DNA of 40,864 nt, taken from Actinomycetota bacterium. Its GTDB lineage: Bacteria > Actinomycetota > Acidimicrobiia > Acidimicrobiales > Ilumatobacteraceae. Shown piece after piece: positions 15,996 to 22,971 of the stretch; the first letter of the stretch is position 1; the number at the start of each line of letters is the position of its first letter. Below the pieces are notes generated by a model that saw nothing but the letters and a program-made list of their open reading frames with translations, was not told the DNA's origin and did not search any database. Made by a program: the position numbers and the translations under genes. The stretch covers positions 1 through 40,864 of the forward strand of contig VGAC01000015.1 of the NCBI GenBank assembly GCA_016870865.1. Direction: 5' to 3'.

Positions 15996-17188
15996 TCGAG
16001 TTCGGTCCCAACTACCGAGACGAAACTGACGCACGCGCCCGGAGCTCCGCCGAGGTTGTGGGTCAGCGCCCTCGTCTTGCCGTCTGCGATGCTCTTGATC
16101 TGACGCGCACCGGCCTCGCCGCGCAACTGCGTCCAACATTCGAACAACATCCGCAGGCCCGATGCTCCGATCGGATGCCCGAACGACTTCAACCCGCCGT
16201 CGGGATTGACCGGCAGTTCACCATCGAGGTCGTAGGTGCCCGACAGCACCTCTTTCCACGCGGTGCCGCGCTCGGCGAAGCCGAGGTCTTCCATCAACAC
16301 CAACTCCGTGGGCGTGAAGCAGTCGTGCACCTCGGCCATCGCGAGTTCCGCGCGCGGGTCGGTGATGCCGGCCTGGCTGTAGGCGTCGTCCGCACTGTGC
16401 ACGACTTCGTCGAACGTCGTGTAGTCGTAGGCAGGATCGATGGGGCCGGCCGCGGGGCCCGCCACGAAGGAGAGCGCCTTCACGTACAGCGGCCTGTCGG
16501 TGTACTTGTGGGCGTCTTCCGCACGCACGATGATCGCGGCGGCCGAACCGTCGCTGACACCGCTGCAATCGAAGATGCCGAGCGGGCCGGCCACGAGCGG
16601 GGAGCACGCGATGGTCTCCATCGGTACTTCCTTCTTGAACTGCGCCCGCGGGTTCAACGCACCGTTGCGGTGGTTCTTCCAGGCGATACGCGTCAGTACC
16701 TGCTTGAGTTCCGACTCGTCGACGCCGTACTTCTTCGCATAGGCGGGAGCAAGCAGCGAGAAACTCGCGGGTGCGGTGACGGTGGCCTTCGTACCGTCGT
16801 CGGCGGGAGCCGACACGACGAGACCCGAATAGCCCGAGTCCTTCAACTTCTCCACACCGATCGCCATGACGACGTCGTAGGCGCCCGACGCAACCGCGTA
16901 GCACGCATTGCGGAAGGCTTCGCTGCCCGTAGCGCAGTAGTTCTCGACGTGGGTCACCGGCTTGTGCTGAATCTTGAGCGGGCGGCTGAGCGTGAGTCCC
17001 GACAAACCCGAGCCCATCGTGCCCAACCAAAAGGCATCGATGTCATCGAGGTTGACGCCGGCATTTTTCAGCGCCGCATCAGACGACTCGATCAACATAT
17101 CGTCGGTGCTCTTGTCCCAGTGCTCGCCGAAGTTGGTGCAGCCCATACCGATGATTGCAACCTTGTCGCGGATTCCATGACTTGCCAT
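15992..17188 (-). CDS. SCP2-type thiolase / acetyl-CoA acetyltransferase-like protein
   Basis: 398 aa, thiolase superfamily of the sterol-carrier/lipid-transfer type. The nucleophile region is VENYCATGSEA with C85. The other active-site loops are EVHDCFTPTE, GHPIGASGLRM and the C-terminal GGAPGACVSF, which differs from the CxxGGG of degradative thiolases, as is usual in this subgroup. Family members cleave or form C-C bonds in sterol side chains and long acyl-CoAs, and several need a partner DUF35 protein. The upstream gene on the same strand encodes just such a domain, fused to an HMG-CoA-synthase-like domain. GGGAG lies 8 nt before the ATG at 17188. Confidence 0.9.
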   Translation of the reverse strand: MASHGIRDKVAIIGMGCTNFGEHWDKSTDDMLIESSDAALKNAGVNLDDIDAFWLGTMGSGLSGLTLSRPLKIQHKPVTHVENYCATGSEAFRNACYAVASGAYDVVMAIGVEKLKDSGYSGLVVSAPADDGTKATVTAPASFSLLAPAYAKKYGVDESELKQVLTRIAWKNHRNGALNPRAQFKKEVPMETIACSPLVAGPLGIFDCSGVSDGSAAAIIVRAEDAHKYTDRPLYVKALSFVAGPAAGPIDPAYDYTTFDEVVHSADDAYSQAGITDPRAELAMAEVHDCFTPTELVLMEDLGFAERGTAWKEVLSGTYDLDGELPVNPDGGLKSFGHPIGASGLRMLFECWTQLRGEAGARQIKSIADGKTRALTHNLGGAPGACVSFVSVVGTELD

Positions 17189-17242
17189 CGTTCACTCCCT
17201 GCTTTGGTGCCACGCCCTGACGGGCTTCGCCAGACTCATGCG

Positions 17243-18649
17243 CTAGACCCTCACGGGCTTCGCTTTCCAGAAATAGTTGTGGATGCCGTCGACGGTGTAG
17301 AGGCGACGGAACGTCATCTCCACGCGGTCGCCGATCTTCACCGACGCCGGGTCGACATCGGTAAGTTCGCATTGGAACCGGCCGCCGCCATCAAAATCGA
17401 TGACCGCCGCCACGACCGGCGGGCTCATGCTGTAGGCCAAACGGTCGACGGTGTAGGTGGCGATCGTGGCCTGGACGTCGGCCATCCGCACCATTTCCAT
17501 CTGGTCGATACTGCCCGACTTCATGCTGATCCGCGCCGGGGGCAGATACACGAAACCGCTTTCATCACGGCTGCCGTACAAGCCGTACTTCCACGCCTGC
17601 GAGCGCAGGCTCGGCGGGCCGGCCGGGCGATCAGGCTCGGGACGACGCGGCGGTTCACGGTGCAGGAACCCGCGCCACGTGAGGAACTGTGCATAGGTCA
17701 GGTCGTTGCGACCCGCAGCAATTTGTCCGCGAACGGTCAGTTCGGCGACTTGGCGGGCACGATATTTGGTGATTGCATCGGTGGTGCGCAACAGCCACAC
17801 GTTCACGCCATCGGCGAGTAGCACCACCGCGATGATCTGGCCGGGCTCGGCACGGTCGAGAACGTCGGCCAGCATCACACCCCATTGCGCCGTACCCGCA
17901 TTGCCGATCGCTGCCGACAAGTCGTCGGCCACCGATTCGCCTGCGACACCACATGCCTTGACTGCTGTCTTGACCGCACGCGTGTGCAGACCTGAGAAGA
18001 TTGCGTGTCCGACGTCGCCGGGCGCCAGATTCGCACTCTTGAGCGCGTCGCTGAATGCATTGTCGACCAGTGGCGCGTAAGCATGTTCACCGAAACGCTC
18101 TTCCCATTGTTTGCTTGCCGTTTCACCCGGCTGACGCCACCGGTCCGTGAACTCGACGGTCGCACTTGCCCCACCGATGACTTCGGCAATGACGCCTTCA
18201 TCGCCGAAACAGAACGCGGCGGCGGCGTCGCCACCGTTTGATTCATCCGAGCCACCCGGAAGGCCCGTGCGAATGTCGGACAGGATCGCGATCGCATTGC
18301 CGTTGCCGGCGCCCATCATCGCAGCGACGCCGCTGCGTACCGAGCCGATCGTATCGAAGGCGATTGTCGAGGCGGGAAGGCTCAGCGCTGCATGAATCGT
18401 GTTTGCGTTCGTCTTGTCGAGGTACGCAGGGTTGGTCGTGGCGAACCACAGCGAAGCGGGCACCCAGTTTGCCGACGCGTTGCGCAGTGCGACACGCCCG
18501 GCCTCCACGGCCATCGATGTCGTGTCCTGGTCGAAACTCGCTACCGCACGCTCACCTTTTCCGCCTCCTGCGCCGAGCGAAGTCGTGATGGCACCGCGCT
18601 GCAGACGCCAATAAGGGATGTGGGTCCCGTAGGCGACGATTCCGGTCAT
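17243..18649 (-). CDS. HMG-CoA-synthase/KAS III-like domain fused to DUF35 OB-fold domain
   Basis: 468 aa with two parts. Residues 1-300 follow the HMGCS/KAS III thiolase fold (MTGIVAYGTHIPYWRL, SLWFATTNPAYLDKTNANTIH, FSGLHTRAV, IGNAGTAQWG with the GNxG Asn at about 250). Residues 315-468 follow DUF35: a linker helix, GFVYLPPARIS, then an OB-fold with VDRLAYSMSPPVVAAVIDFDGGGRF and VKIGDRVEMTFRRLYT. Two losses stand out: where the catalytic Cys should precede SG the sequence is TIGSVRSG, with Arg105, and the zinc-ribbon CxxC pairs of DUF35 are absent (YGLYGSRDESG). So the first domain is unlikely to be a standard synthase. It may be a structural partner of the thiolase next door (54-bp gap). 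A 20-bp tandem repeat lies upstream. Confidence 0.85.
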   Translation of the reverse strand: MTGIVAYGTHIPYWRLQRGAITTSLGAGGGKGERAVASFDQDTTSMAVEAGRVALRNASANWVPASLWFATTNPAYLDKTNANTIHAALSLPASTIAFDTIGSVRSGVAAMMGAGNGNAIAILSDIRTGLPGGSDESNGGDAAAAFCFGDEGVIAEVIGGASATVEFTDRWRQPGETASKQWEERFGEHAYAPLVDNAFSDALKSANLAPGDVGHAIFSGLHTRAVKTAVKACGVAGESVADDLSAAIGNAGTAQWGVMLADVLDRAEPGQIIAVVLLADGVNVWLLRTTDAITKYRARQVAELTVRGQIAAGRNDLTYAQFLTWRGFLHREPPRRPEPDRPAGPPSLRSQAWKYGLYGSRDESGFVYLPPARISMKSGSIDQMEMVRMADVQATIATYTVDRLAYSMSPPVVAAVIDFDGGGRFQCELTDVDPASVKIGDRVEMTFRRLYTVDGIHNYFWKAKPVRV

Positions 18650-18680
18650 GTGGGGACAATAACCCACCGAGCCAGCCGCC

Positions 18681-18720
18681 AATCCAGTGAAGGAAACTTG
18701 AATCCAGTGAGGAAAATTAC
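18681..18720. repeat. two-copy 20-bp tandem repeat upstream of the HMGCS-like/DUF35 gene
   Basis: AATCCAGTGA occurs at 18681-18690 and again at 18701-18710, each followed by a similar GGAAA tract, giving a 20-bp period. It sits 32-71 bp upstream of the minus-strand start at 18649, in the gap before the Nfu gene's 3' end. It could be a paired operator (two helical turns apart) or a chance duplication. A TATTGT box lies 11-16 nt before the ATG, compatible with a near-leaderless promoter. Confidence 0.5.
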
Positions 18721-19388
18721 GAGTAGAAGGGGTTCTCGCCACTGGTGTGGTCGGTGAGGTCACGGACCTTCAGCACACCCGGCACTTTTTCGACCAGCGT
18801 CGTCTGGACCCCTTCGAGCATCGTCATGCGGCTCATCGAGCAACCGTGGCAGCCCCCACCCATCGTGAGGTACGCGGTTCCTTCGCCGTCGTGGCCGACG
18901 AAGGTGACAAAGCCACCGTGCGCGGCGAGTGCCGGGTTGACGTCGTCGCGCAGGACATCGTTGATCGACACAGACATTGCATCGTCGCTGACCAGACCCT
19001 CGACCGACGGGACGAGCGGCTTGTTCGGGTTGCGGATGATGAGACCCTGCGTGTCGTTGTAGTCGAGGATCGAACCGGTGAGCAGTTCGATGCTGTTTGC
19101 GGGGATGATGATCTTGAGACCTTCGATCGTGCGCACCTCGTCGGTGAAGGCCGCAGTGGTCACCTTTTCGAAGGAGAGGTCGTAGCGGAAGTCCTCGCCC
19201 GGGGCGCTGATGATTTCGACGCGCAAACCCAGCTGCGTGGTTTCGGGTTCCATGTCGCGCAGTTCCTTCAACTTCGCGACACCGTCGGCCGTGACGTCGA
19301 CGATCGGGTTGTCGGCGGTGGTACCGCCTTCTGCGAAGGGGCTGGTGGGGACTGTCGAACCTGCGAGTGGACTGGGGGGTGTCGTCAC
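18717..19388 (-). CDS. NfuA-type Fe-S cluster carrier protein
   Basis: 223 aa. Residues 30-135 are an A-type (HesB-like) domain whose cluster cysteines are absent, as in E. coli NfuA (GLRVEIISAPGEDFRYDLSF, GLKIIIPANSIELLTGSILD). Residues 145-215 are a NifU C-terminal domain with the cluster-binding CxxC in GGGCHGCSMSRMTM. NfuA-type proteins hold a 4Fe-4S cluster between two chains and deliver it to targets such as aconitase and lipoyl synthase. Likely targets in this window include MoaA and the molybdoenzyme. The start GTG at 19388 gives a Thr/Pro-rich, probably disordered first 25 residues; a later start cannot be excluded. It lies 36 bp after the SDR gene. Confidence 0.92.
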   Translation of the reverse strand: MTTPPSPLAGSTVPTSPFAEGGTTADNPIVDVTADGVAKLKELRDMEPETTQLGLRVEIISAPGEDFRYDLSFEKVTTAAFTDEVRTIEGLKIIIPANSIELLTGSILDYNDTQGLIIRNPNKPLVPSVEGLVSDDAMSVSINDVLRDDVNPALAAHGGFVTFVGHDGEGTAYLTMGGGCHGCSMSRMTMLEGVQTTLVEKVPGVLKVRDLTDHTSGENPFYS

Positions 19389-19424
19389 GACCGTCAGGGT
19401 ATCGGCGTCGTCAAGCGCACGCCG

Positions 19425-20207
19425 TCAATAACTCGAGATGGCACCGCCACCGTCACATTCGATGCGCTGGCCGGTCACGTAACCCGCGCCCGCGGAGCAG
19501 AACCACAAGATGACTTCGGCCACATCGTTCGGCTGGCACACCCGCCCGAAGGGCGATTTCGCATCGAGTTCGCGCAGATCTTCCATCTCACGCTTGCCGT
19601 GCATCGAACGCGCGAGGCGCACCCCCATGTCGGTCTCCACCAGTCCGGGCGCGGCGATGTTCACGTGGATGCCGTTGTGGCGCTCTTCCTTGGCCAGGGT
19701 GTAGGCCAACGCTTCCATCGCGGCCTTGCCCATGTTGTACGGCGCACCCTTCGCGGAATAGTGGGAAGTGGCGACCGACGACACAAAGACGATGTCGCCG
19801 CGACCCCGCGTGCGCATCGAGGGCAGTACCGCGGCAGCGAGTTGGTGTCCACCGATCGCATGGACGGCGAGCAACTTCTCGACCTCGGCCGCGTCGGTGT
19901 CGGCGACCACCCTGCCCGTCGAGGCGATACCTGCGTTGTTGACGAGGATGTCGATGAATCCAAAGTCGGCGATGACATCTCGGACCATCACACGGGTTGC
20001 CGCGTAGTCGGCGACCGATGCCTGGTACGTCCGCGCGCGGCCACCCGCCGCGACTATGTCGCTGCGCACGGCCTCGGCCCCGTCGGCGCCTCGCGAATAG
20101 TTGATCGCCACGGTCGCACCCTCGGACGCGAGCCTGCGACTGATGCCCGCCCCGATACCTCGACCACCACCCGTGACGAGGGCAACACGTCCTTCGAGAA
20201 GTCCCAT
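19425..20207 (-). CDS. SDR-family oxidoreductase (FabG-like)
   Basis: 260 aa from ATG 20207; an in-frame ATG at 20219 would add four residues (MFAH). Motifs: TGGGRGIGAG for the cofactor, VNNAGIAS, catalytic Ser in VSSVATSHY and Tyr-Lys in YNMGKAA, then AAPGLVETDMG and TGQRIECDGGGAISSY at the end. Strongly like 3-oxoacyl-ACP reductases and related 3-hydroxyacyl-CoA dehydrogenases; the exact substrate is unknown. It starts 18 bp from the divergent, broken cation-efflux gene. The downstream Nfu gene may be cotranscribed. Confidence 0.9.
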   Translation of the reverse strand: MGLLEGRVALVTGGGRGIGAGISRRLASEGATVAINYSRGADGAEAVRSDIVAAGGRARTYQASVADYAATRVMVRDVIADFGFIDILVNNAGIASTGRVVADTDAAEVEKLLAVHAIGGHQLAAAVLPSMRTRGRGDIVFVSSVATSHYSAKGAPYNMGKAAMEALAYTLAKEERHNGIHVNIAAPGLVETDMGVRLARSMHGKREMEDLRELDAKSPFGRVCQPNDVAEVILWFCSAGAGYVTGQRIECDGGGAISSY

Positions 20208-20225
20208 GTGTGCAAACATAATCAA

Positions 20226-21149
20226 GTGCAGGACGGCAGTCGGAAAGCGATCCTTGCGGCGTTCTTCGCCAACTTCGGTATCGCCATTGCGAAGTTTGTC
20301 GGCTTCCTGATAACCGCTTCGGCGTCGTTGTTGGCCGAGGTGGCGCACTCGCTGGCCGACACCGGCAACCAAGCCTAGTTGTTGCTCGGTGGCAGTCGCG
20401 CCAAGCGTCGGCCCAGTGCATCACGCCAGTTCGGCCACGGGCGCGAGCGCTACTTTTGGGCCTTCGTCGTTGCCCTTGTTCTCTTCAGCATGGGCGGCCT
20501 CTTCGCGCTCTACGAGGGAATCAAGAAATTGATCCACCCGCACGAAACCGAAAACTTCGGTGTCGCGGTCGTGATTCTCGTTGTCGCGATCTGTCTTGAG
20601 ACGGTTTCCCTCATAACAGCCATCCGTGAAGCGCGCCACGTGAAGTCGGCATCGATGTCGTGGTGGCGGTTCATCCGCACCTCGAAGCAGCCCGAACTTC
20701 CCGTCGTCCTGCTCGAGGACATCGGCGCTGAAGTTGGTCTCTTTCTCGCACTCTTTGGTGTCGTCTTGGGCCACTACACGCACAACGCCCGATGGGACGC
20801 AATCGGGTCGGGGTCGATCGGCATCCTCTTGATCGTCATTGCGGCCGTGTTGGCGGCAGAGATGAAGAGCCTTCTCATCGGCGAGTCGGCCTCGACCGAC
20901 GACGAAGCAACGATCCTCTCTGCGTTGCGTGCACACGCCGCGGTTGTCACGGTACTCAACCTGCGCACCCAACATCTTGGGCCCGATGAATTGCTGGTTG
21001 CCGTGAAGCTCGAGTTCCGCGGCGACCTTGCCGTTGCCGAAGTGTCGGCCGCGATCAACGAAGTCGAGGCCGGGGTGCGCGGGGCGTGCCCGGCGGCGCG
21101 GTTCATCTTCATCGAGCCCGACATTGCTCGTGAGGAAACAGCGCGCTAG
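20226..21149 (+). pseudogene. cation diffusion facilitator (CDF) transporter interrupted by in-frame TAG
   Basis: Reading from GTG 20226 to the stop at 21149 gives 307 codons of a CDF transporter. TM1 (AAFFANFGIAIAKFVGFLITA) and the TM2 metal site HSLAD in EVAHSLADTGNQ are on the 5' side; TM3-TM6, an NxxxD site (NARWD) in TM5 and a C-terminal domain ending FIFIEPDIAREETAR follow. Codon 51, at 20376-20378, is TAG, exactly between NQA and LLLGGSRAKRRP, where CDF proteins have a run of leucines. The frame is unchanged on both sides. A single T-to-A change from TTG would explain it. The 3' part alone lacks TM1 and TM2. TAG ends several other genes here, so recoding is unlikely. Pseudogene or sequencing error. 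Confidence 0.85.
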
Positions 21150-21152
21150 CAT
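21124..21152 (+). promoter_or_regulatory. predicted promoter of the thiamine operon
   Basis: TTGCTC (21124-21129) and TAGCAT (21147-21152) are separated by 17 bp. This fits a sigma-70-type promoter with transcription starting near 21159, just before the TPP riboswitch. The elements lie at the 3' end of the interrupted CDF gene, which may therefore be kept for this reason. Prediction from sequence only. Confidence 0.45.
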
Positions 21153-21162
21153 CTGTGCTCTA

Positions 21163-21254
21163 AACCACGGGGAGCTCGTCGGATCGGCGGGCTGAGAGGG
21201 TGGCCGCCGCCACCGACCCGAGAACCTGATCCGGGTAATGCCGGCGGAGGGAAG
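21163..21254 (+). promoter_or_regulatory. TPP riboswitch (THI element)
   Basis: The two conserved sensor halves are present: GGGCTGAGAGGG at about 21189-21200 for the pyrimidine-binding arm, and ACCTGATCCGGGTAATGCCG at about 21224-21243 for the pyrophosphate-binding arm, closed by CACGGGGAG at the 5' side and GGCGGAGGGAAG at the 3' side. The helix P1 side includes GGAGGGA, which is also the Shine-Dalgarno of the thiamine pyrophosphokinase gene at 21257. TPP binding would thus hide the ribosome site; no terminator hairpin is seen. The controlled operon runs to 25647. Confidence 0.95.
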
Positions 21255-21256
21255 AG

Positions 21257-21934
21257 ATGAGCGGCCAGCGGAACGAAAAACGGGTACTCGTGGTCACCGG
21301 TGGTTCGATTCTGCGCTCCGTCCCGGTGCTGGATTCGTTCGACATGGTGATTGCGGCCGATTCGGGTGTCGACTCGGCATTCGCCCTCGGCCTCACCCCG
21401 AACGTCGTCATCGGCGACCTCGACTCGGTGTCGGATGCGGGTCTGGCGCGTGTACGAGCATCGGGCATCACCGTCCTCTCGTCCCCGACCGACAAGGACT
21501 TCACCGACACCGAGCTCGCACTCTCCCACCTGCTTGATGCCGACGCCACGCACGCCACGCTGCTCAGCCCCGGCGGTGGTCGTCTCGACCACGCCCACGG
21601 GGTTCTTTGTGCTCTGGCAAATCCGCTCCTCGCATCCGTGTCGATCGAGGCGGTCATCGACACCGCACACGTGACGATTCTCCACGGCCGGACGTCGCGT
21701 CGATTACCCCGGCGCTCGCCGATCACCTCGTTGCACGCGATGAACGGTGTCGCGCGCGGCATCACCACCACAGGATTCCGCTGGAATCTCTCCGGAGAGG
21801 ATCTCGCACCCTGGGCAGGCCGCGGGGTGAGCAACGAGATGATCGCGGTTGAGGCCGACATCGTCGTCGACGGGGGAACCCTCGTCGTCATCCAACCTTT
21901 TTCCCACTCAGCACTGATCGGAGCAGCCCCATGA
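21257..21934 (+). CDS. thiN: thiamine pyrophosphokinase
   Basis: 225 aa. The enzyme transfers pyrophosphate from ATP to thiamine, making TPP. Motifs of the TPK catalytic domain: AADSG at 34-38, GDLDSVS at 53-59, and KDFTDTELAL at 80-89, followed by LLSPGGGRLDHAHGVL. The C-terminal part has the thiamine-binding beta-sandwich (RGITTTGFRWNLSGEDL, GVSNEMI). Directly under a TPP riboswitch, whose 3' strand is its ribosome site, and coupled to the thiamine transporter genes by a 4-nt overlap, so specificity for thiamine is well supported. Confidence 0.95.
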   Translation: MSGQRNEKRVLVVTGGSILRSVPVLDSFDMVIAADSGVDSAFALGLTPNVVIGDLDSVSDAGLARVRASGITVLSSPTDKDFTDTELALSHLLDADATHATLLSPGGGRLDHAHGVLCALANPLLASVSIEAVIDTAHVTILHGRTSRRLPRRSPITSLHAMNGVARGITTTGFRWNLSGEDLAPWAGRGVSNEMIAVEADIVVDGGTLVVIQPFSHSALIGAAP

Positions 21935-22971
21935 AAAAAATCACTCTCGCCCTTGCAGCCTCGGCAATGAGCCTCGCGGCGTGCGGTGGAGACGAGGCGT
22001 CAGCGCCGAAGTCACTCACACTGCTCGCCTATGACTCATTCACGCCTTCCGAGGGAATCTTCGAGGCATTCACACAGGAGACGGGAATTGCTGTCGATGT
22101 GGTGACAGGCGGCGATGCCGGAGAATTGGTTGCCAAGGCGGTCCTCACGAGCGGCGAGCCCGAAGGTGACGTCCTCTGGGGTGTCGACAACACGTTGATG
22201 TCCCGGGCCCTTGCCGCAGACGTTTTCGTGGCGCATACTTCGGTGCACCGCGACGACCTCGACTCGCGGGCTCTGGCGCTCGTGGAGGACAACCTCCTCA
22301 CACCCGTCGACACCGGCGACGTGTGCGTGAACTACGACAAGACATGGTTCGCCGAGAGAGGAATCAAACCACCTGCGTCGCTTGCCGATCTCGCCACACC
22401 TGCCTACAAGGGTCTGCTCGTGGTGCAGAATCCGAACACTTCGTCACCCGGTCTTGCGTTCCTGCTTGCCACCATCGCTCAATTCGGCGAGAACGACTGG
22501 CAGGACTACTGGTCGTCACTGCGCGAGAACAACGTGAAGATCGTCGACGGCTGGACCGAGGCCTATACCGTGGAGTTCTCGGGTTCGTCGGGAAAGGGCA
22601 GTCGCCCACTCGTCGTCAGCTACGCATCGAGCCCACCCGCTGAAGTCGTCTTCGCCGATCCTCCCGTTGCCGAACCGCCGACCGCAGTCATCGAGTCGAC
22701 CTGCTTCCGGCAGGTCGAGTTCGCAGGTGTTCTGCGCGGGACCAAGAGTGCCGAGGCAGCCGGGAAGTTGGTCGACTATCTGTCGGGGCCCACGTTCCAA
22801 GCCGATCTTCCGCTGACCTTGTTCGTCAACCCGGCGAACACGACGGTCGACCTGCCACAAGTCTTCACCGATTTTGCAGCAATCCCCGTCGCACCGCTGA
22901 CGATGGACCCGGCCGCAATCGAACAAAACCGAATCAAGTGGCTCGAAGCCTGGCGGGTCGCCGCATTGTGA
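21931..22971 (+). CDS. thiB: thiamine ABC transporter substrate-binding lipoprotein
   Basis: 346 aa. The N-terminus is a lipoprotein signal (MKKITLALAASAMSLAACGG) with Cys18 in the lipobox LAAC. The mature part is a periplasmic-binding fold of the ThiB/iron-Fbp type (LTLLAYDSFTPSEGIFEAF, ETGIAVDVVTGGDAGELVAKA, EGDVLWGVDNTL, VCVNYDKTWF). ThiB binds thiamine, TMP and TPP in E. coli. Position between thiamine pyrophosphokinase and the permease under a TPP riboswitch fixes the substrate. Coupled on both sides by 4-nt overlaps (ATGA, GTGA). Confidence 0.95.
   Translation: MKKITLALAASAMSLAACGGDEASAPKSLTLLAYDSFTPSEGIFEAFTQETGIAVDVVTGGDAGELVAKAVLTSGEPEGDVLWGVDNTLMSRALAADVFVAHTSVHRDDLDSRALALVEDNLLTPVDTGDVCVNYDKTWFAERGIKPPASLADLATPAYKGLLVVQNPNTSSPGLAFLLATIAQFGENDWQDYWSSLRENNVKIVDGWTEAYTVEFSGSSGKGSRPLVVSYASSPPAEVVFADPPVAEPPTAVIESTCFRQVEFAGVLRGTKSAEAAGKLVDYLSGPTFQADLPLTLFVNPANTTVDLPQVFTDFAAIPVAPLTMDPAAIEQNRIKWLEAWRVAAL

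Noticed and set aside
15779-17821. 680-codon open frame on the plus strand, antisense to the thiolase gene
   Set aside because: It is a shadow of the GC-rich coding strand: composition is typical of a reverse frame (many Arg, Val, Gly, His), no family pattern, and the minus-strand thiolase is unmistakable.
18747-20378. 543-codon plus-strand frame ending at the TAG in the CDF gene
   Set aside because: Only its last 51 codons (from 20226) are real coding sequence; the rest is antisense to nfu and the SDR gene.
20376-20378. TAG as pyrrolysine or programmed readthrough
   Set aside because: TAG ends several nearby genes, no pyrrolysine genes are visible, and CDF proteins have Leu at this site. 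A nonsense mutation or error is simpler.
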